From positions 1-43,837 of the forward strand of contig NZ_FOVU01000024.1 of the NCBI RefSeq assembly GCF_900115265.1: a DNA stretch of 43,837 nucleotides, in the 5' to 3' direction. The first letter of the stretch is position 1. Every line of letters begins with the position of its first letter. The stretch is from Bradyrhizobium sp. Ghvi. Its GTDB lineage: Bacteria; Pseudomonadota; Alphaproteobacteria; Rhizobiales; Xanthobacteraceae. Both the position numbers and the translations under genes were made by a program. Below are positions 8,725 to 17,244 of this stretch, one piece after another. Below the pieces are notes generated by a model. It did not search any database and was not told where the DNA came from. It saw nothing but the letters and a program-made list of their open reading frames with translations.

Positions 8725-10407
8725 ATGCAACTCATCAAGATTGATCCGCGTGCGCTCAACGAAAATCCCGACCGCATGCGCCAGACGAAGTCGACGCCGC
8801 AGGCCGATGCCCTGCTGCTCGCGACGATCAAGGCCGTCGGCATCGTCCAGCCACCCGTCATCACGCCCGAGACTGGCGGCGGCAACGGCTATGTCATCAA
8901 TGCCGGTCATCGCCGTGTGAAGCAGGCGATCGCTGCCGGCCTCGAGGAGATCGACGTCCTCGTCGATGAGGCGGCGAACGACAACGGTGCCATGCGCTCG
9001 ATGATCGAGAACATCGCGCGTGAAGCGCTCAATCCCGTCGACCAGTGGCGCGCGATCGAACGCCTCGTCGCGCTCGGCTGGACCGAAGAGGCAATCGGCG
9101 TCGCTTTGACCCTGCCCGTCCGGCAGATCAGGAAGCTCCGCCTGCTCGCCAACGTGCTGCCGATCATGCTCGATCACATGGCCAAGGGCGACATGCCAGA
9201 CGAACGTCAGCTTCGTACCATCGCCTCGGCGTCGCTCGACGAGCAGAAGGAGGTCTGGAAGAAACACAAGCCCTCCAAGGCGGTTCCGCAGGTGTCGTGG
9301 GGGAGCGTGACACAGGCCCTGACTAAGGCCCGTATGTACGCTAGTCACGCCAGCTTCGGTGACGACCTCGCCCAGGCCTACGGCATCCAGTGGGTCGAGG
9401 ACCTGTTTGCGCAGGCGGAGGACAGCCGCTACACCACAGATGTCGAGGCGTTCCTCGGCGCGCAGCAGGAGTGGATGACGAACAACCTGCCGAGGAAGGG
9501 CATCATTGCCGAGACGACGAACTGGGGCGAGGTCAAGCTGCCGCCGAAGGCGGAGCGCGTCTACGGCAAGCCGTCAAAGTCGGATTGCACGGCGATGTAC
9601 CTCGACCGTGACGGCCAGGTGCAGAGCGTACATTACCGCATGCCTGCGGCGAAGAAGTCGAAGGATGGGGGCATGGCGACCGGCACTGACGCTGCCGACG
9701 AGAGCACAGCGGTCTCGAAGCCGCGTCCCGACGTGACGCGCAGGGGCATCGAGATCATCGGCGACCTCCGAACGGACGCCCTCCATGAGGCGCTGGCGCG
9801 CGCGCCCGTCGAGGATGACGCGCTGATGGCGCTGTTGATCCTCGCCTTCGCCGGCAAGAACGTCTCGGTCGATTCCGGTAGCGGTGGCACCTATTACGGC
9901 AACCGCCGGATTGCGCGCCATGCCGCGACGCTGTTCGATCAGGACGGCAAGCTCGTCCTCGACATGGACACACTGCGCGTTGCGACGCGCTCGATCCTCG
10001 TTGAGGTTCTCTCGTGCCGAGAAAACCGCACCGACAGCGGCATCGTTGCGCGCGTCGCCGGCGAGATGGTCGGAGCGGACAACTTCCTGCCGAATATGGG
10101 CACCGACGACTTCCTGTCGTGCCTGTCGCGCACCGCGCTCGAAGGCTCGTGCAAGGACGCTTCGGTTCTCCCGCGCCAGAAGGTGAAGGAGACCCGCGCC
10201 GCTTTGGTCGAGCACCTCAAGGAAGGCCGCTTCGTCCATCCGGCAGCGCTGTTCGCTCCGGACAAGGCCAACTTACTGGCTTGGCTGGCAAAGAACGCCG
10301 TCACCGCCGCTGACGAGGCCGACGATCAGGTCGAGGACTCGGACGCTGGCGACGAAGATAGCGGCGAAGCCTTAGGTGATGAGGCGTTCCGTGAGGCGGC
10401 TGAATAG
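8725..10407 (+). CDS. ParB/Srx-domain nuclease-like protein
   Basis: A 560-residue protein starting MQLIKIDPRALNENPDRMR, preceded by an AGGAGA ribosome site. Residues 1-100 form a ParB/Sulfiredoxin-like domain: IKAVGIVQPPVITPE and the signature INAGHRRVKQAI (GHRR), then an IENIAREALNPVDQWRAIERL helix region. A helix-turn-helix-like segment follows (WTEEAIGVALTLPVRQIRKL). The remaining 350 residues have no family I can name. It is not paired with a ParA gene, and the window has two other ParA/ParB sets, so it is probably a plasmid accessory DNA-binding or nuclease-like protein rather than the partition protein. It follows the methylase-helicase by 246 bp, and that neighbourhood recurs on related replicons. 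Confidence 0.82.
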   Translation: MQLIKIDPRALNENPDRMRQTKSTPQADALLLATIKAVGIVQPPVITPETGGGNGYVINAGHRRVKQAIAAGLEEIDVLVDEAANDNGAMRSMIENIAREALNPVDQWRAIERLVALGWTEEAIGVALTLPVRQIRKLRLLANVLPIMLDHMAKGDMPDERQLRTIASASLDEQKEVWKKHKPSKAVPQVSWGSVTQALTKARMYASHASFGDDLAQAYGIQWVEDLFAQAEDSRYTTDVEAFLGAQQEWMTNNLPRKGIIAETTNWGEVKLPPKAERVYGKPSKSDCTAMYLDRDGQVQSVHYRMPAAKKSKDGGMATGTDAADESTAVSKPRPDVTRRGIEIIGDLRTDALHEALARAPVEDDALMALLILAFAGKNVSVDSGSGGTYYGNRRIARHAATLFDQDGKLVLDMDTLRVATRSILVEVLSCRENRTDSGIVARVAGEMVGADNFLPNMGTDDFLSCLSRTALEGSCKDASVLPRQKVKETRAALVEHLKEGRFVHPAALFAPDKANLLAWLAKNAVTAADEADDQVEDSDAGDEDSGEALGDEAFREAAE

Positions 10408-10437
10408 CCCGCCGCCATCGACAATCCGAATGACACC

Positions 10438-10471
10438 CCGCCGCCGGCTTGAGCCGGCGGCGGCTTCGTTT
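10438..10471 (+). terminator. Rho-independent terminator-like hairpin after the ParB-like gene
   Basis: An 11-bp perfect GC stem (10438-10448 with 10453-10463) closes a TTGA loop and is followed by CTTCGTTT. The T-run is weak, so it may attenuate rather than stop transcription before the next gene. Confidence 0.5.
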
Positions 10472-10498
10472 CCAACACCCATGAACAGGAGGACGTCC

Positions 10499-10972
10499 AT
10501 GTCCGCGCAGTTGATCTACGACCTCGTCCCGCTCGGAGCGATCATACGGTTTTCTGACGGCACGCCGCGGCCACCGGAGCGGCATCGCAAGAAGCTCGCG
10601 GCCTGGGGACACCGCAACAACGGTGGTCGGCTGATCCAAAAGCGAGCAGAACGCCGCGTCGGCAACACCGTCATCGGCGCCACCATCACATTGCACGTCG
10701 GCGACTATGGCGGCGGTGTTGTGGTGCTTCGTGTCCACCGGACCTTCTCGGTCGACAGCGACCTGAGGTTCGTCGTGACCGAACGCCCGAGGGTTGGTGC
10801 GGTCCGCGTGCTCAGCCGACCCGGCGAGGACGCCGAACTCGTCTATCTCGCCAGCAGCCGCGCCGACGCCGAAATCTGGCTGCAGAGCCACGGTTATCCG
10901 GATGCGGTTCTCGATGAGGTGACAACGGATGCGCCGGCAGCCGACGTCATGGAGGGGAGGACGGCCGCATGA
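10499..10972 (+). CDS. Hypothetical plasmid protein (157 aa)
   Basis: A 157-residue protein starting MSAQLIYDLVPLGAIIRFSDG, with a strong AGGAGG six bases upstream. The N-terminal half holds a conserved-looking basic segment (PPERHRKKLAAWGHRNNGGRL), the middle is beta-rich (VGNTVIGATITLHVGDYGGGVVVLRV), and there are no cysteine motifs or membrane segments. I do not recognise the family with certainty. Its stop overlaps the next start by four bases (ATGA), so it is translationally coupled to the following gene, and the next two genes are coupled the same way. The three form one operon of unknown function. Confidence 0.65.
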   Translation: MSAQLIYDLVPLGAIIRFSDGTPRPPERHRKKLAAWGHRNNGGRLIQKRAERRVGNTVIGATITLHVGDYGGGVVVLRVHRTFSVDSDLRFVVTERPRVGAVRVLSRPGEDAELVYLASSRADAEIWLQSHGYPDAVLDEVTTDAPAADVMEGRTAA

Positions 10973-11859
10973 TCACGCCCTCACCCCTCACCACCGTGAC
11001 GCGCTCGAATTCTGGATTTCCCGAGGTCGAGTTCGGCCGCAGCGGCGACGGCTATCTCGTCGCTCGCGTCGGCGACACAGCCTTCGCCATGCTGCCGGGA
11101 CGCAACGCCCGCCATTATCTCGCGACCGGCTGGCGCATCAACCGGCCGATCGCCGAATGGAAGCGCTCTGACTTCTATGGCCATTCCGGCGGGCTCGCCG
11201 ACGAGGCGGCCTTCCGAACAAAGGTCGCGGAGAACGCCGAGCATCAGCGCGAGAAGCGTGCGCTCGGCCGTCGCGAGATTGGCTTCAATGCGAACACGCC
11301 ATGGGGGCCGTCGCAGGGGGCAACCGTCTACGCGGAGGGCATTGTCTGCCATTCGACGGCGGGCCACGGCGGCTTCCATCTCTCGGCCGAGCGCAACCGC
11401 AAAGTCAACCCTGTATTGCGCGCGCCGGGCGGCTGGTACGAAGAAGACGAGGCCTGGGCGATCGTGGCGATCACCTTCCCGCATCTGTTCACCGGCTACG
11501 AACGGCGCTGCGCCGAGCGCACAATCAAGGATAGCTGGCCCGATGCGTGGGAGGCGATCTTCGGGATCGTGCTGGAGCCCGGCGAATCCCGTGAGAAGGA
11601 TCGGCGCGCCTTCGAGAAGGAGCACGCCGGCAACTGGATTGTCGTGTCGGCGATCTCGTCGGATCAGCAGGCAGGCTTTGTTGAAGTCGTCGCCACGCCG
11701 GGCGGCAGACGCGGCGCGGGCACTGAGGAGCGACGTTTCCTCGTCCCGTCCGACGAGTACCGGATTGGCCGCTTCGGCTTCGTCGTCGATGAGACCCGCC
11801 ATCCGGTCTATTCCGGACCATCGAGCTTCATCGGCTGGCAGGGAAGGACGTCCCCATGA
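10969..11859 (+). CDS. DUF7007-like hypothetical protein (296 aa)
   Basis: A 296-residue protein that starts on the ATGA overlap with the gene before it. Around residues 110-175 it carries a distinctive conserved block: NTPWGPSQ, then HSTAGHGGFHLS, then APGGWYEEDEAWAIVA. I associate this pattern with the DUF7007 proteins of alphaproteobacterial plasmids, from memory only. The His-rich GHGGFHLS motif could bind metal, but no enzyme class is established. The N-terminal 70 residues (FPEVEFGRSGDGYLVARVGD) look like a separate small beta domain. The end overlaps the next gene by four bases. Confidence 0.65.
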   Translation: MITPSPLTTVTRSNSGFPEVEFGRSGDGYLVARVGDTAFAMLPGRNARHYLATGWRINRPIAEWKRSDFYGHSGGLADEAAFRTKVAENAEHQREKRALGRREIGFNANTPWGPSQGATVYAEGIVCHSTAGHGGFHLSAERNRKVNPVLRAPGGWYEEDEAWAIVAITFPHLFTGYERRCAERTIKDSWPDAWEAIFGIVLEPGESREKDRRAFEKEHAGNWIVVSAISSDQQAGFVEVVATPGGRRGAGTEERRFLVPSDEYRIGRFGFVVDETRHPVYSGPSSFIGWQGRTSP

Positions 11860-12269
11860 AGGCTTCCCCCGGACCCCTCGCCCAGCTTTCGCGCATGGAG
11901 GAGGCGCGTCGCCAGACGCAGCGCCAGCTCGACATGATCGATCGGCAGATCATCCGGCGCATGACGGGGCTCATCCCGCAGCTCGGCAGCAAGCGGTCCG
12001 GATACCGTCGCGGCAAGCCGCCTGACCCGAGTGCATTTCTCGAACGCTATCGCTCGAACCTTGGGGCGATCACCGTAGAGCGCCAGCCTGAGATCGACAC
12101 GCTTTCGCGCAAGCTCGCCAGGCAGGATACTGCGATTGAGATGCTGCGTTCTCGATGCGCGCCGGAGTCTCGCCCCGGTCGTGACGACTCGGAGCGCGAA
12201 CATCGCATGGACGAATGTCGCAGTCCGGCCGACCGTCGTCCGGGCAAGCGGCATGGCGCTGCGGCCTAG
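11856..12269 (+). CDS. Small basic, partly coiled-coil protein (137 aa)
   Basis: A 137-residue, strongly charged protein that starts on an ATGA overlap with the gene before it. Residues 8-35 look helical and coiled-coil-prone (LSRMEEARRQTQRQLDMIDR), and a second helical part spans about 70-100. The last 30 residues are low-complexity Arg-, Asp- and Glu-rich sequence. There is no recognisable domain. The translational coupling is the main support for it being real; its C-terminal third may not be conserved. Confidence 0.5.
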   Translation: MKASPGPLAQLSRMEEARRQTQRQLDMIDRQIIRRMTGLIPQLGSKRSGYRRGKPPDPSAFLERYRSNLGAITVERQPEIDTLSRKLARQDTAIEMLRSRCAPESRPGRDDSEREHRMDECRSPADRRPGKRHGAAA

Positions 12270-12669
12270 CAGGGCCAAAGCCGACCTTGTGGCTCGCTCA
12301 GGCGAACATCTCGAGCATGGCGCGAAGCTGGCGGTCTGCTGGGTCGAACCTTTCCGCATTCGCCAACCCGGCCCGCACCCTGTCGGCTCTCCCCTCGGGT
12401 TTTGCTGCGGTCTGCGCCGCCGGCGGTCCGCTTCAAGGCCAAGTCGCAAGCGACCAGGAACCGCCGATCTCGGCAAGGCCCGGCCGCGTCCGGCGCTGGG
12501 CCCCAGCAAGCTGGGACCCTGCTTGTCCGCAGCCAGACCTCGCTCGCCTGGCGGTCCCCGGACCTTGAAGCGGCCCTCATCCCGGCGGCGCTGGGCGACC
12601 GCACCCGAAGGGAGGTCCGGCAGGGGCCGGATCGAACCTGATGGCGAAACCTAAGAAAGGAATTCACCA
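12270..12669. other. Gene-free GC-rich leader upstream of the 195-aa gene
   Basis: These 400 bases hold no gene that I can support. They are GC-rich, with several short inverted segments, and end in an AAGGA ribosome site before the next start. No clear terminator or promoter is visible. Confidence 0.35.
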
Positions 12670-13257
12670 ATGACCAAACCTGCTCGCTCCTCTCGCGCCA
12701 GCGCCCGTGTCATCCCCCTTCGCAAGGGCACCACTCTCGAAATGGTCCGGCTCGCCTGCCCCGACGTGGCACAGGCACAGCGCATCTCTGAAAGCTTCGG
12801 CCTTGCGATCCTGGACAGCGACGGCATCCGCGATCTGCATGAGCGGCTCATCATCGAAACCGCCGACGCGCTCAAGGACGGCCTGAGTGAGCGCGCAATG
12901 CAGATTCACCTTCAACGGATCGTCGGCGCTTATGTCGGCTCCGCGCACGGCGCTGGCCAGTTCTACACCCGCGCAGTGACCGAAGCGCGAGATGCGACCG
13001 CCAAGCTTGCCAACGACGGCCGCGATGAGGACCTCGATGGTCCGGTCGGCTTCGATAGCCAGGCACAGCGCAAGCGCGAGTTCGCCGCCGACATGGGCGT
13101 TCAGTCTCACGCGATTCGCATGGCCGCCGAGGGCGCCGTCGCCGCCTACGAAAAAGTCGTCGGCGAGACCTGGAAGCCTTTCGAACGTCCTGTAGACCCC
13201 ACGACCGACACCGTCGGCAGGAAGGCGGCCAAGGCACAGATGTCGGCGTTCGACTGA
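12670..13257 (+). CDS. Hypothetical protein (195 aa)
   Basis: A 195-residue protein starting MTKPARSSRASARVIPLRKG, with AAGGA eight bases upstream. The N-terminus is basic, and the middle and end are helical (MQIHLQRIVGAYVGSAHGAG, then MAAEGAVAAYEKVVGETWKP). No metal-binding or nucleotide-binding motifs are visible. It resembles conserved proteins of the same alphaproteobacterial plasmid block, but I cannot name a family. It is followed by a hairpin terminator, so it probably ends its own transcript. Confidence 0.65.
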   Translation: MTKPARSSRASARVIPLRKGTTLEMVRLACPDVAQAQRISESFGLAILDSDGIRDLHERLIIETADALKDGLSERAMQIHLQRIVGAYVGSAHGAGQFYTRAVTEARDATAKLANDGRDEDLDGPVGFDSQAQRKREFAADMGVQSHAIRMAAEGAVAAYEKVVGETWKPFERPVDPTTDTVGRKAAKAQMSAFD

Positions 13258-13265
13258 TGCGGCCG

Positions 13266-13293
13266 GCGGGGCTTCGGCCCCGCTATTCTCTTT
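13266..13293 (+). terminator. Terminator after the 195-aa gene
   Basis: A 7-bp GC stem (13266-13272 with 13277-13283) closes a TTCG tetraloop and is followed by TATTCTCTTT. The stable loop and T-rich tail fit a rho-independent terminator. Confidence 0.6.
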
Positions 13294-13593
13294 CACCATT
13301 CAACGTCGGCCGGTCCCTGGGGCCGGCCATTTTCATGTCGCCCGGCGCGACGGGGCAAACGAGCAAAGAGAAATGAATCTGGTTGGACTGCCCCTCGCGG
13401 CCCCTAGCGGCGTTCGATCGATGCTCCGGCCCGTGCGGCAGCGCAACGGCTTTGCCGTCCTCCACTGACGTTCCGGTCCGGCGTCTCTGTTGCCACTCAG
13501 ACCACATGCGCCACCGGATGCGCGACCCCGCAGGCCTTCGCAGCGGACCCGTGAGGGCCGCGATGGGCGCGGTCTTCAACGGAGATTAGGATC
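13294..13593. other. Gene-free leader upstream of ardC
   Basis: About 300 bases with no supported gene. A GGAG motif lies directly before the ardC start. I see no clear promoter hexamers. Confidence 0.35.
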
Positions 13594-14520
13594 ATGACAG
13601 GTAAGGAAACGAAACCCCGCGCCGAAATCTATGCACGGATCACCGATCGCATCGTCGCGGACCTGGAGCGCGGTGTACGTCCGTGGGTCAAGCCATGGAA
13701 TGCGGGCAACGCCGCGGGATGCATCACGCGGCCGCTGCGCCACAACGGCATGCCTTATCAGGGCATCAACGTCGTGCTGCTGTGGTCGGAAGCCGTCGCG
13801 CGTGGCTTCACATCACCGATCTGGATGACCTTCAAGCAGTCGCTCGAACTTGGGGGTCACGTCCGCAAGGGTGAGAGTGGAACAATGGTCGTCTATGCAA
13901 ACAAGTTCACTAAGACTGAGACCGATAAGCATGGCGATGACGTCGAACGGACCGTGCCGTTCCTGCGTGCCTATACGGTGTTTTGCGTCGATCAGATCGA
14001 CGACTTGCCGGATCACTATTACGGGCGCCCGGCTCCAAGCATCGCGCCGACGCAACGCCTTGCGCATGTGGACGGATTCTTCGCCAATACGGGCGCAACC
14101 ATCCGACATGGCGGCGACAAGGCATTTTTTGCGCCGGCGCTCGATCTCATCCAGATGCCGCCATTCGAGAGCTTCCGTGACGCGGAGAGCTACGCCGCCA
14201 CGCTCGCGCACGAATGCGTGCATTGGACCGGGCCGGTGCACCGCGTCAATCGCGACCTCAGCCGCTACGCCAAAGATCGAAGCGAGCGCGCCCGCGAAGA
14301 GTTGGTCGCCGAACTTGGCGCCTGTTTCCTCAGTGCGGATCTCGGTATCGTACCCGAACTCGAGCCGCGCGCCGATCACGCCAGTTACCTTGCGTCGTGG
14401 TTGGAGGTACTCTCCAACGAGAACCGCTTCATCTTCTCCGCAGCCGCCCACGCTCAGCGGGCAGTCACTTATCTGCACGATCTTCAACCCAAGCCGGCCG
14501 AGATTGACCAAGCGGCATGA
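13594..14520 (+). CDS. ardC: ArdC-type antirestriction protein (ssDNA-binding domain and zincin metallopeptidase)
   Basis: A 308-residue protein with the two-part ArdC layout. The N-terminal DUF1738/ArcC-like ssDNA-binding domain (residues about 8-130) contains RGVRPWVKPWN, then NGMPYQGINVVLLW and GHVRKGESGTMVVYANKF. The C-terminal zincin-like peptidase domain has the zinc motif HECVH at residues 206-210, followed by the third-ligand helix REELVAELGACFL. ArdC proteins of conjugative plasmids protect incoming DNA from host restriction; here this fits the relaxase and mobilization genes in the same window. The start has GGAG about ten bases upstream, and a strong terminator follows. Length and motifs are normal for the family. 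Confidence 0.9.
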   Translation: MTGKETKPRAEIYARITDRIVADLERGVRPWVKPWNAGNAAGCITRPLRHNGMPYQGINVVLLWSEAVARGFTSPIWMTFKQSLELGGHVRKGESGTMVVYANKFTKTETDKHGDDVERTVPFLRAYTVFCVDQIDDLPDHYYGRPAPSIAPTQRLAHVDGFFANTGATIRHGGDKAFFAPALDLIQMPPFESFRDAESYAATLAHECVHWTGPVHRVNRDLSRYAKDRSERAREELVAELGACFLSADLGIVPELEPRADHASYLASWLEVLSNENRFIFSAAAHAQRAVTYLHDLQPKPAEIDQAA

Positions 14521-14581
14521 GGCGCAACGATCCACGCGTCGGCCGCTTGCGCTTCATCGTTCACCTTTAGGGAAAATGACG

Positions 14582-14612
14582 AAGGCCTCGCCTCACCGCG
14601 GGGCCTTTTTTT
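14582..14612 (+). terminator. Strong rho-independent terminator after ardC
   Basis: A 10-bp stem (14582-14591 with 14598-14607, including one G-T pair) has a 6-base loop and a run of seven Ts at 14606-14612. It ends the ardC transcript. Confidence 0.8.
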
Positions 14613-14917
14613 ATGTGCATCGTCATGCGTGTGCCGGCGACTGGAGAGGCCGCGCTTCCCATTCTGACGGTGTCGTCGAGATGGGCCGGGCGGGTTCTTC
14701 CAGCTTCCGAGATGCCGGTCTGTTTCTGGGCGAGCGCCTTTCCGAAGCCGCAGAATGCTGATGTCATCCACGATGCGACGGTCCGGGGTGTTATTGCGTC
14801 CGCCGGAACCGGAAGGCTTACGGGGTGCCTGCGAGTCTTTTCACCAACGCGCCCGTCGTCGTGCGGTGTGGCTTGCCTGTGGCTCCGTCGGATCCTCATC
14901 GTTCGGCCTGTCGCGCC
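14613..14917. other. Gene-free stretch between the ardC terminator and the DUF736 leader
   Basis: About 300 bases. Open frames exist on both strands, but none has a ribosome site or a recognisable composition. Part of it may belong to the long leader of the DUF736 gene. Confidence 0.3.
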
Positions 14918-15172
14918 CAATGCGTCCTCGATTTGGCATGTCTAACCGAAGGCCGTCGTCGCTGCGCTCCGCCTCGATCAAAAGACCGCAACGGCCGTTC
15001 TCCGCTTTCTTCCCCTGGCCGCTGCGCGCCCATTCCTCGCGAGACAAGAAAGCATCGCCCTGGCCGCCCTCTACTGCGTGGCGGCCCTTCGGGTGCGGCC
15101 CGATCGCCTCCGGTCAACGACAGCCATCGAGGTCGCGATGGTCGCGGCCCGAGAACGACAGAGGATACGAAC
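14918..15172 (+). promoter_or_regulatory. Conserved leader of the first DUF736 gene, with hairpin
   Basis: The 255 bases before this gene closely resemble those before the second DUF736 gene at 26758-27015. Shared blocks include TGCGTCCTCGAT, CCGAAGGCCG, CTTTCTTCCCCTGG and CATCGAGGTCGCGAT. Arms GCTTTCTT (15004-15011) and AAGAAAGC (15046-15053) pair over 8 bp. The second copy has the equivalent stem with a changed but still complementary pair (G-C here, A-T there). This suggests a structured RNA leader or a protein-binding site. The function is not known to me. Confidence 0.5.
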
Positions 15173-15487
15173 ATGGCTACCATCGGCAACTTCATCGTCA
15201 GCGGCAACGGCTTCGTGGGCACCGTCAAGACCCTCGCCCTCGGCACCGTGAAGGCCAAGATCGTCCCGGCCGAGCGGACCTCGGACAAGGCCCCGGACTA
15301 CCGGATCTTCGCAGGCACGATCGAGTTCGGCGCCGGTTGGAAGAAGAAGTCCCAGGAGCAGAACCGCGACTACCTGTCGGTCAAGCTGGACGACCCGAGC
15401 TTCGCGGCTCCCATTTACGCCACGCTGGTCGAAGTGGAAGGCGAGGAAGGCCACTCGCTCATCTGGTCTCGCCCGAACCGCGACTGA
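15173..15487 (+). CDS. DUF736 family protein, copy 1
   Basis: A 104-residue small beta-rich protein, MATIGNFIVSGNGFVGTVKT, with the family hallmarks PDYRIFAGTIEFGAGWKKKS and DYLSVKLDDPSFAAPIYATL, ending SLIWSRPNRD. DUF736 proteins are abundant on alphaproteobacterial plasmids and integrative elements; their biochemical role is unknown. The fold suggests a small single-domain binding protein. It is a diverged paralogue of the copy at 27016-27327. The start is fixed by homology with that copy. A hairpin follows the stop. Confidence 0.88.
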   Translation: MATIGNFIVSGNGFVGTVKTLALGTVKAKIVPAERTSDKAPDYRIFAGTIEFGAGWKKKSQEQNRDYLSVKLDDPSFAAPIYATLVEVEGEEGHSLIWSRPNRD

Positions 15488-15501
15488 GACGTCGCGCAGC
15501 T

Positions 15502-15523
15502 GGCCCCGCCGCGAGGCGGGGCC
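15502..15523 (+). terminator. Hairpin after DUF736 copy 1
   Basis: A 9-bp perfect stem (15502-15510 with 15515-15523) closes a GCGA loop and is followed by TTCAC, so the T-run is poor. An equivalent hairpin follows the second DUF736 gene, which argues for a conserved 3' stabiliser or terminator. Confidence 0.5.
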
Positions 15524-15595
15524 TTCACGCGTAGGCGGAATGGAGAACGAATTTTGCAAGGAGTTGAACGCGCGCGTAAGGTTGGCAAGCGCGGC

Positions 15596-16510
15596 TCATC
15601 CAAATAGCCGAGCCAGCGCGTCCGATTGCTCAGCAAATTTTCGGGCATTGGTTTTCCGAAGCCGTTCCAGGTTTTGCAGCTTCCATCGCAACCCGGGAAG
15701 CCGCTCCAGGTGCGGCAGGCCTAGTAGCGACCATTCGGGTGCTGCGGCAACTAGCGACAGCAGGAAGCTGCGCTCATCGGCGCTCAGACCTTGCTGCAGT
15801 TCGCGCATCATTCGCTCTCGCGCTGCCAAGAGCGCATCGAGTTCAACGGGCTCGGCGGTCATGCCCGCGAAATTGTGCTCGAAATCCTGCCGGATGTCGC
15901 GCAACGACGGAAACAGGACTTCGTGCACCGGCCGATTATGGCTCGCGAGATAGACGACGAAAGCACGGCGGATGCCGGGCGTGATTCCTTCGTGCGCGAA
16001 AAGCTGTGTGACGTCGAACAGATCGCGAGGATGCTGCCGGTCCATGGCCGCAACCAATTTGCCGCCATACACGTCTTCGAACGACACCACCGGGATTTCG
16101 AGATCCGCCTGCAGCGTGTCGCGCGCAGGCTCTGTCAACGACGCTATGTGCACCGGGTGAACGGTACCGCGCATAACGAAATTGACCTCGACCTTCACTT
16201 CGATGCCGCCTCGACGCACCAGCAGCTTGGTCTCGCCGGAATCCGTTGCGGCCGGCGCATGGGTCTGGAAGCCCTGCTTCTGCAGGCGCGCGGCCGACTG
16301 GCGGATGGCTTCGTTGATGCGCTGCAGCGCCTGCTCGCGCGGCAGCGTGTGGTCAGGAAACACCAGATCGAGATCGACCGACAGCCGCGGCATGTCGCGC
16401 ACGAACAGGTTGATCGCCGTGCCGCCCTTGAGTGCGAAGATATCCTCGACGAGCACCAGCGGCGCCACGCGTGTCAGCAACCGTGCGCTGTCGAGGTAGA
16501 TCTGGTTCAT
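15596..16510 (-). CDS. abiEii: AbiEii-type nucleotidyltransferase toxin
   Basis: A 304-residue protein of the AbiEii/AbiGii toxin family (DNA polymerase-beta-like nucleotidyltransferase fold). It has the GGxxx motif at residues 29-31 (LKGGTAINLF), the metal-binding SVDLDLVF at 45-50 with D46/D48, the third acidic strand KVEVNF near 108, and the HPRDLFDV motif near 160. These toxins block growth by transferring nucleotides to RNA, and AbiE systems cause phage abortive infection. The start overlaps the stop of the antitoxin by four bases (ATGA), so the pair is translationally coupled. All motifs are intact and the length is normal. Confidence 0.88.
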   Translation of the reverse strand: MNQIYLDSARLLTRVAPLVLVEDIFALKGGTAINLFVRDMPRLSVDLDLVFPDHTLPREQALQRINEAIRQSAARLQKQGFQTHAPAATDSGETKLLVRRGGIEVKVEVNFVMRGTVHPVHIASLTEPARDTLQADLEIPVVSFEDVYGGKLVAAMDRQHPRDLFDVTQLFAHEGITPGIRRAFVVYLASHNRPVHEVLFPSLRDIRQDFEHNFAGMTAEPVELDALLAARERMMRELQQGLSADERSFLLSLVAAAPEWSLLGLPHLERLPGLRWKLQNLERLRKTNARKFAEQSDALARLFG

Positions 16511-17244
16511 GGCTTCAGCACCAGGAGTCCATCACCGGAGCGTGACACCCAGGCCCTGTCGCTCCCCTTGGGCAACTGAGACGGATCGAGCTTGCCGGCC
16601 CAAGGCTGGGAGAGTTCGCGGCCGAGCTGCAAGCACAGGCGAACGGTCTTGACGCTGGTGCAGCGCTTGAGCAGGTCTCGCAGCAGATCGGCGCGCAGGC
16701 TGTAAGTGCTTTCGACCAGCTCGCGCGCTTCTTGCAACGGCTGCCGGACGCCGACTTCGCTTAACACCTCCAGTAATGCGCGTTCCGGCGCGGAGACGAG
16801 CGGGCCGTCCTTGCGGTTCTCGAAGGGTTGGACATGAAGCAGCGCGCCAGGCTCCTCCTCGAAGAGTCGCTTGCGGTGGTACTCGGCCGGGAAGCGCTCG
16901 GTGAACCACTCCGGAAGGCGTCCCGCTTTCCAGCCATAGAGGTGGAGGACAGGCCGTTGGGACAGGTAGTGCCGTATGCCGTGCCAGTCGAGCGCGGACT
17001 TGCCGCCGACGTGCAATCCTTCGAAGCTCCGCTGCAGCAGGACGAGGCTCGAATGCAAGACGGGAGGATCGTTCGGCCGGAAATACACGCCGCGGGCCAG
17101 CCGTTGTAGCCAGCCGGCACGGACATAGTGGACGGCAAGGTCGGCCGAGATCCCGAGCGCTGCGAGGTCTTCGGAAGTCAGCGGCGTGCCGGGTGCAAGG
17201 TAGGTGTAGAGCTTGTTTAGCTTGTCCCTTTGAGTCATAGCCAT
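16507..17244 (-). CDS. abiEi: AbiEi-type antitoxin/autorepressor
   Basis: A 245-residue protein with an N-terminal winged-helix domain (residues about 3-55: MTQRDKLNKLYTYL, LTSEDLAALGISADLAVHYV, GWLQRLARGVYF) and a C-terminal AbiEi antitoxin domain (VSAPERALLEVLSEVG). Proteins of this family neutralise AbiEii and repress their own operon by binding inverted repeats upstream. Here a perfect 12-bp inverted repeat and a third half-site lie directly upstream. A good sigma70-like promoter is placed so that transcription would start at or next to the ATG at 17244, which would make the messenger leaderless; no ribosome site is visible. A second ATG at 17238 is possible. Confidence 0.85.
   Translation of the reverse strand: MAMTQRDKLNKLYTYLAPGTPLTSEDLAALGISADLAVHYVRAGWLQRLARGVYFRPNDPPVLHSSLVLLQRSFEGLHVGGKSALDWHGIRHYLSQRPVLHLYGWKAGRLPEWFTERFPAEYHRKRLFEEEPGALLHVQPFENRKDGPLVSAPERALLEVLSEVGVRQPLQEARELVESTYSLRADLLRDLLKRCTSVKTVRLCLQLGRELSQPWAGKLDPSQLPKGSDRAWVSRSGDGLLVLKP

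Noticed and set aside
10981..11802. A 273-codon minus-strand frame
   Set aside because: It is opposite the coupled 296-residue gene, which has a better start and conserved-looking motifs.
15791..16579. A 262-codon plus-strand frame across abiEii
   Set aside because: It is a shadow of the abiEii gene, whose nucleotidyltransferase motifs are clear.
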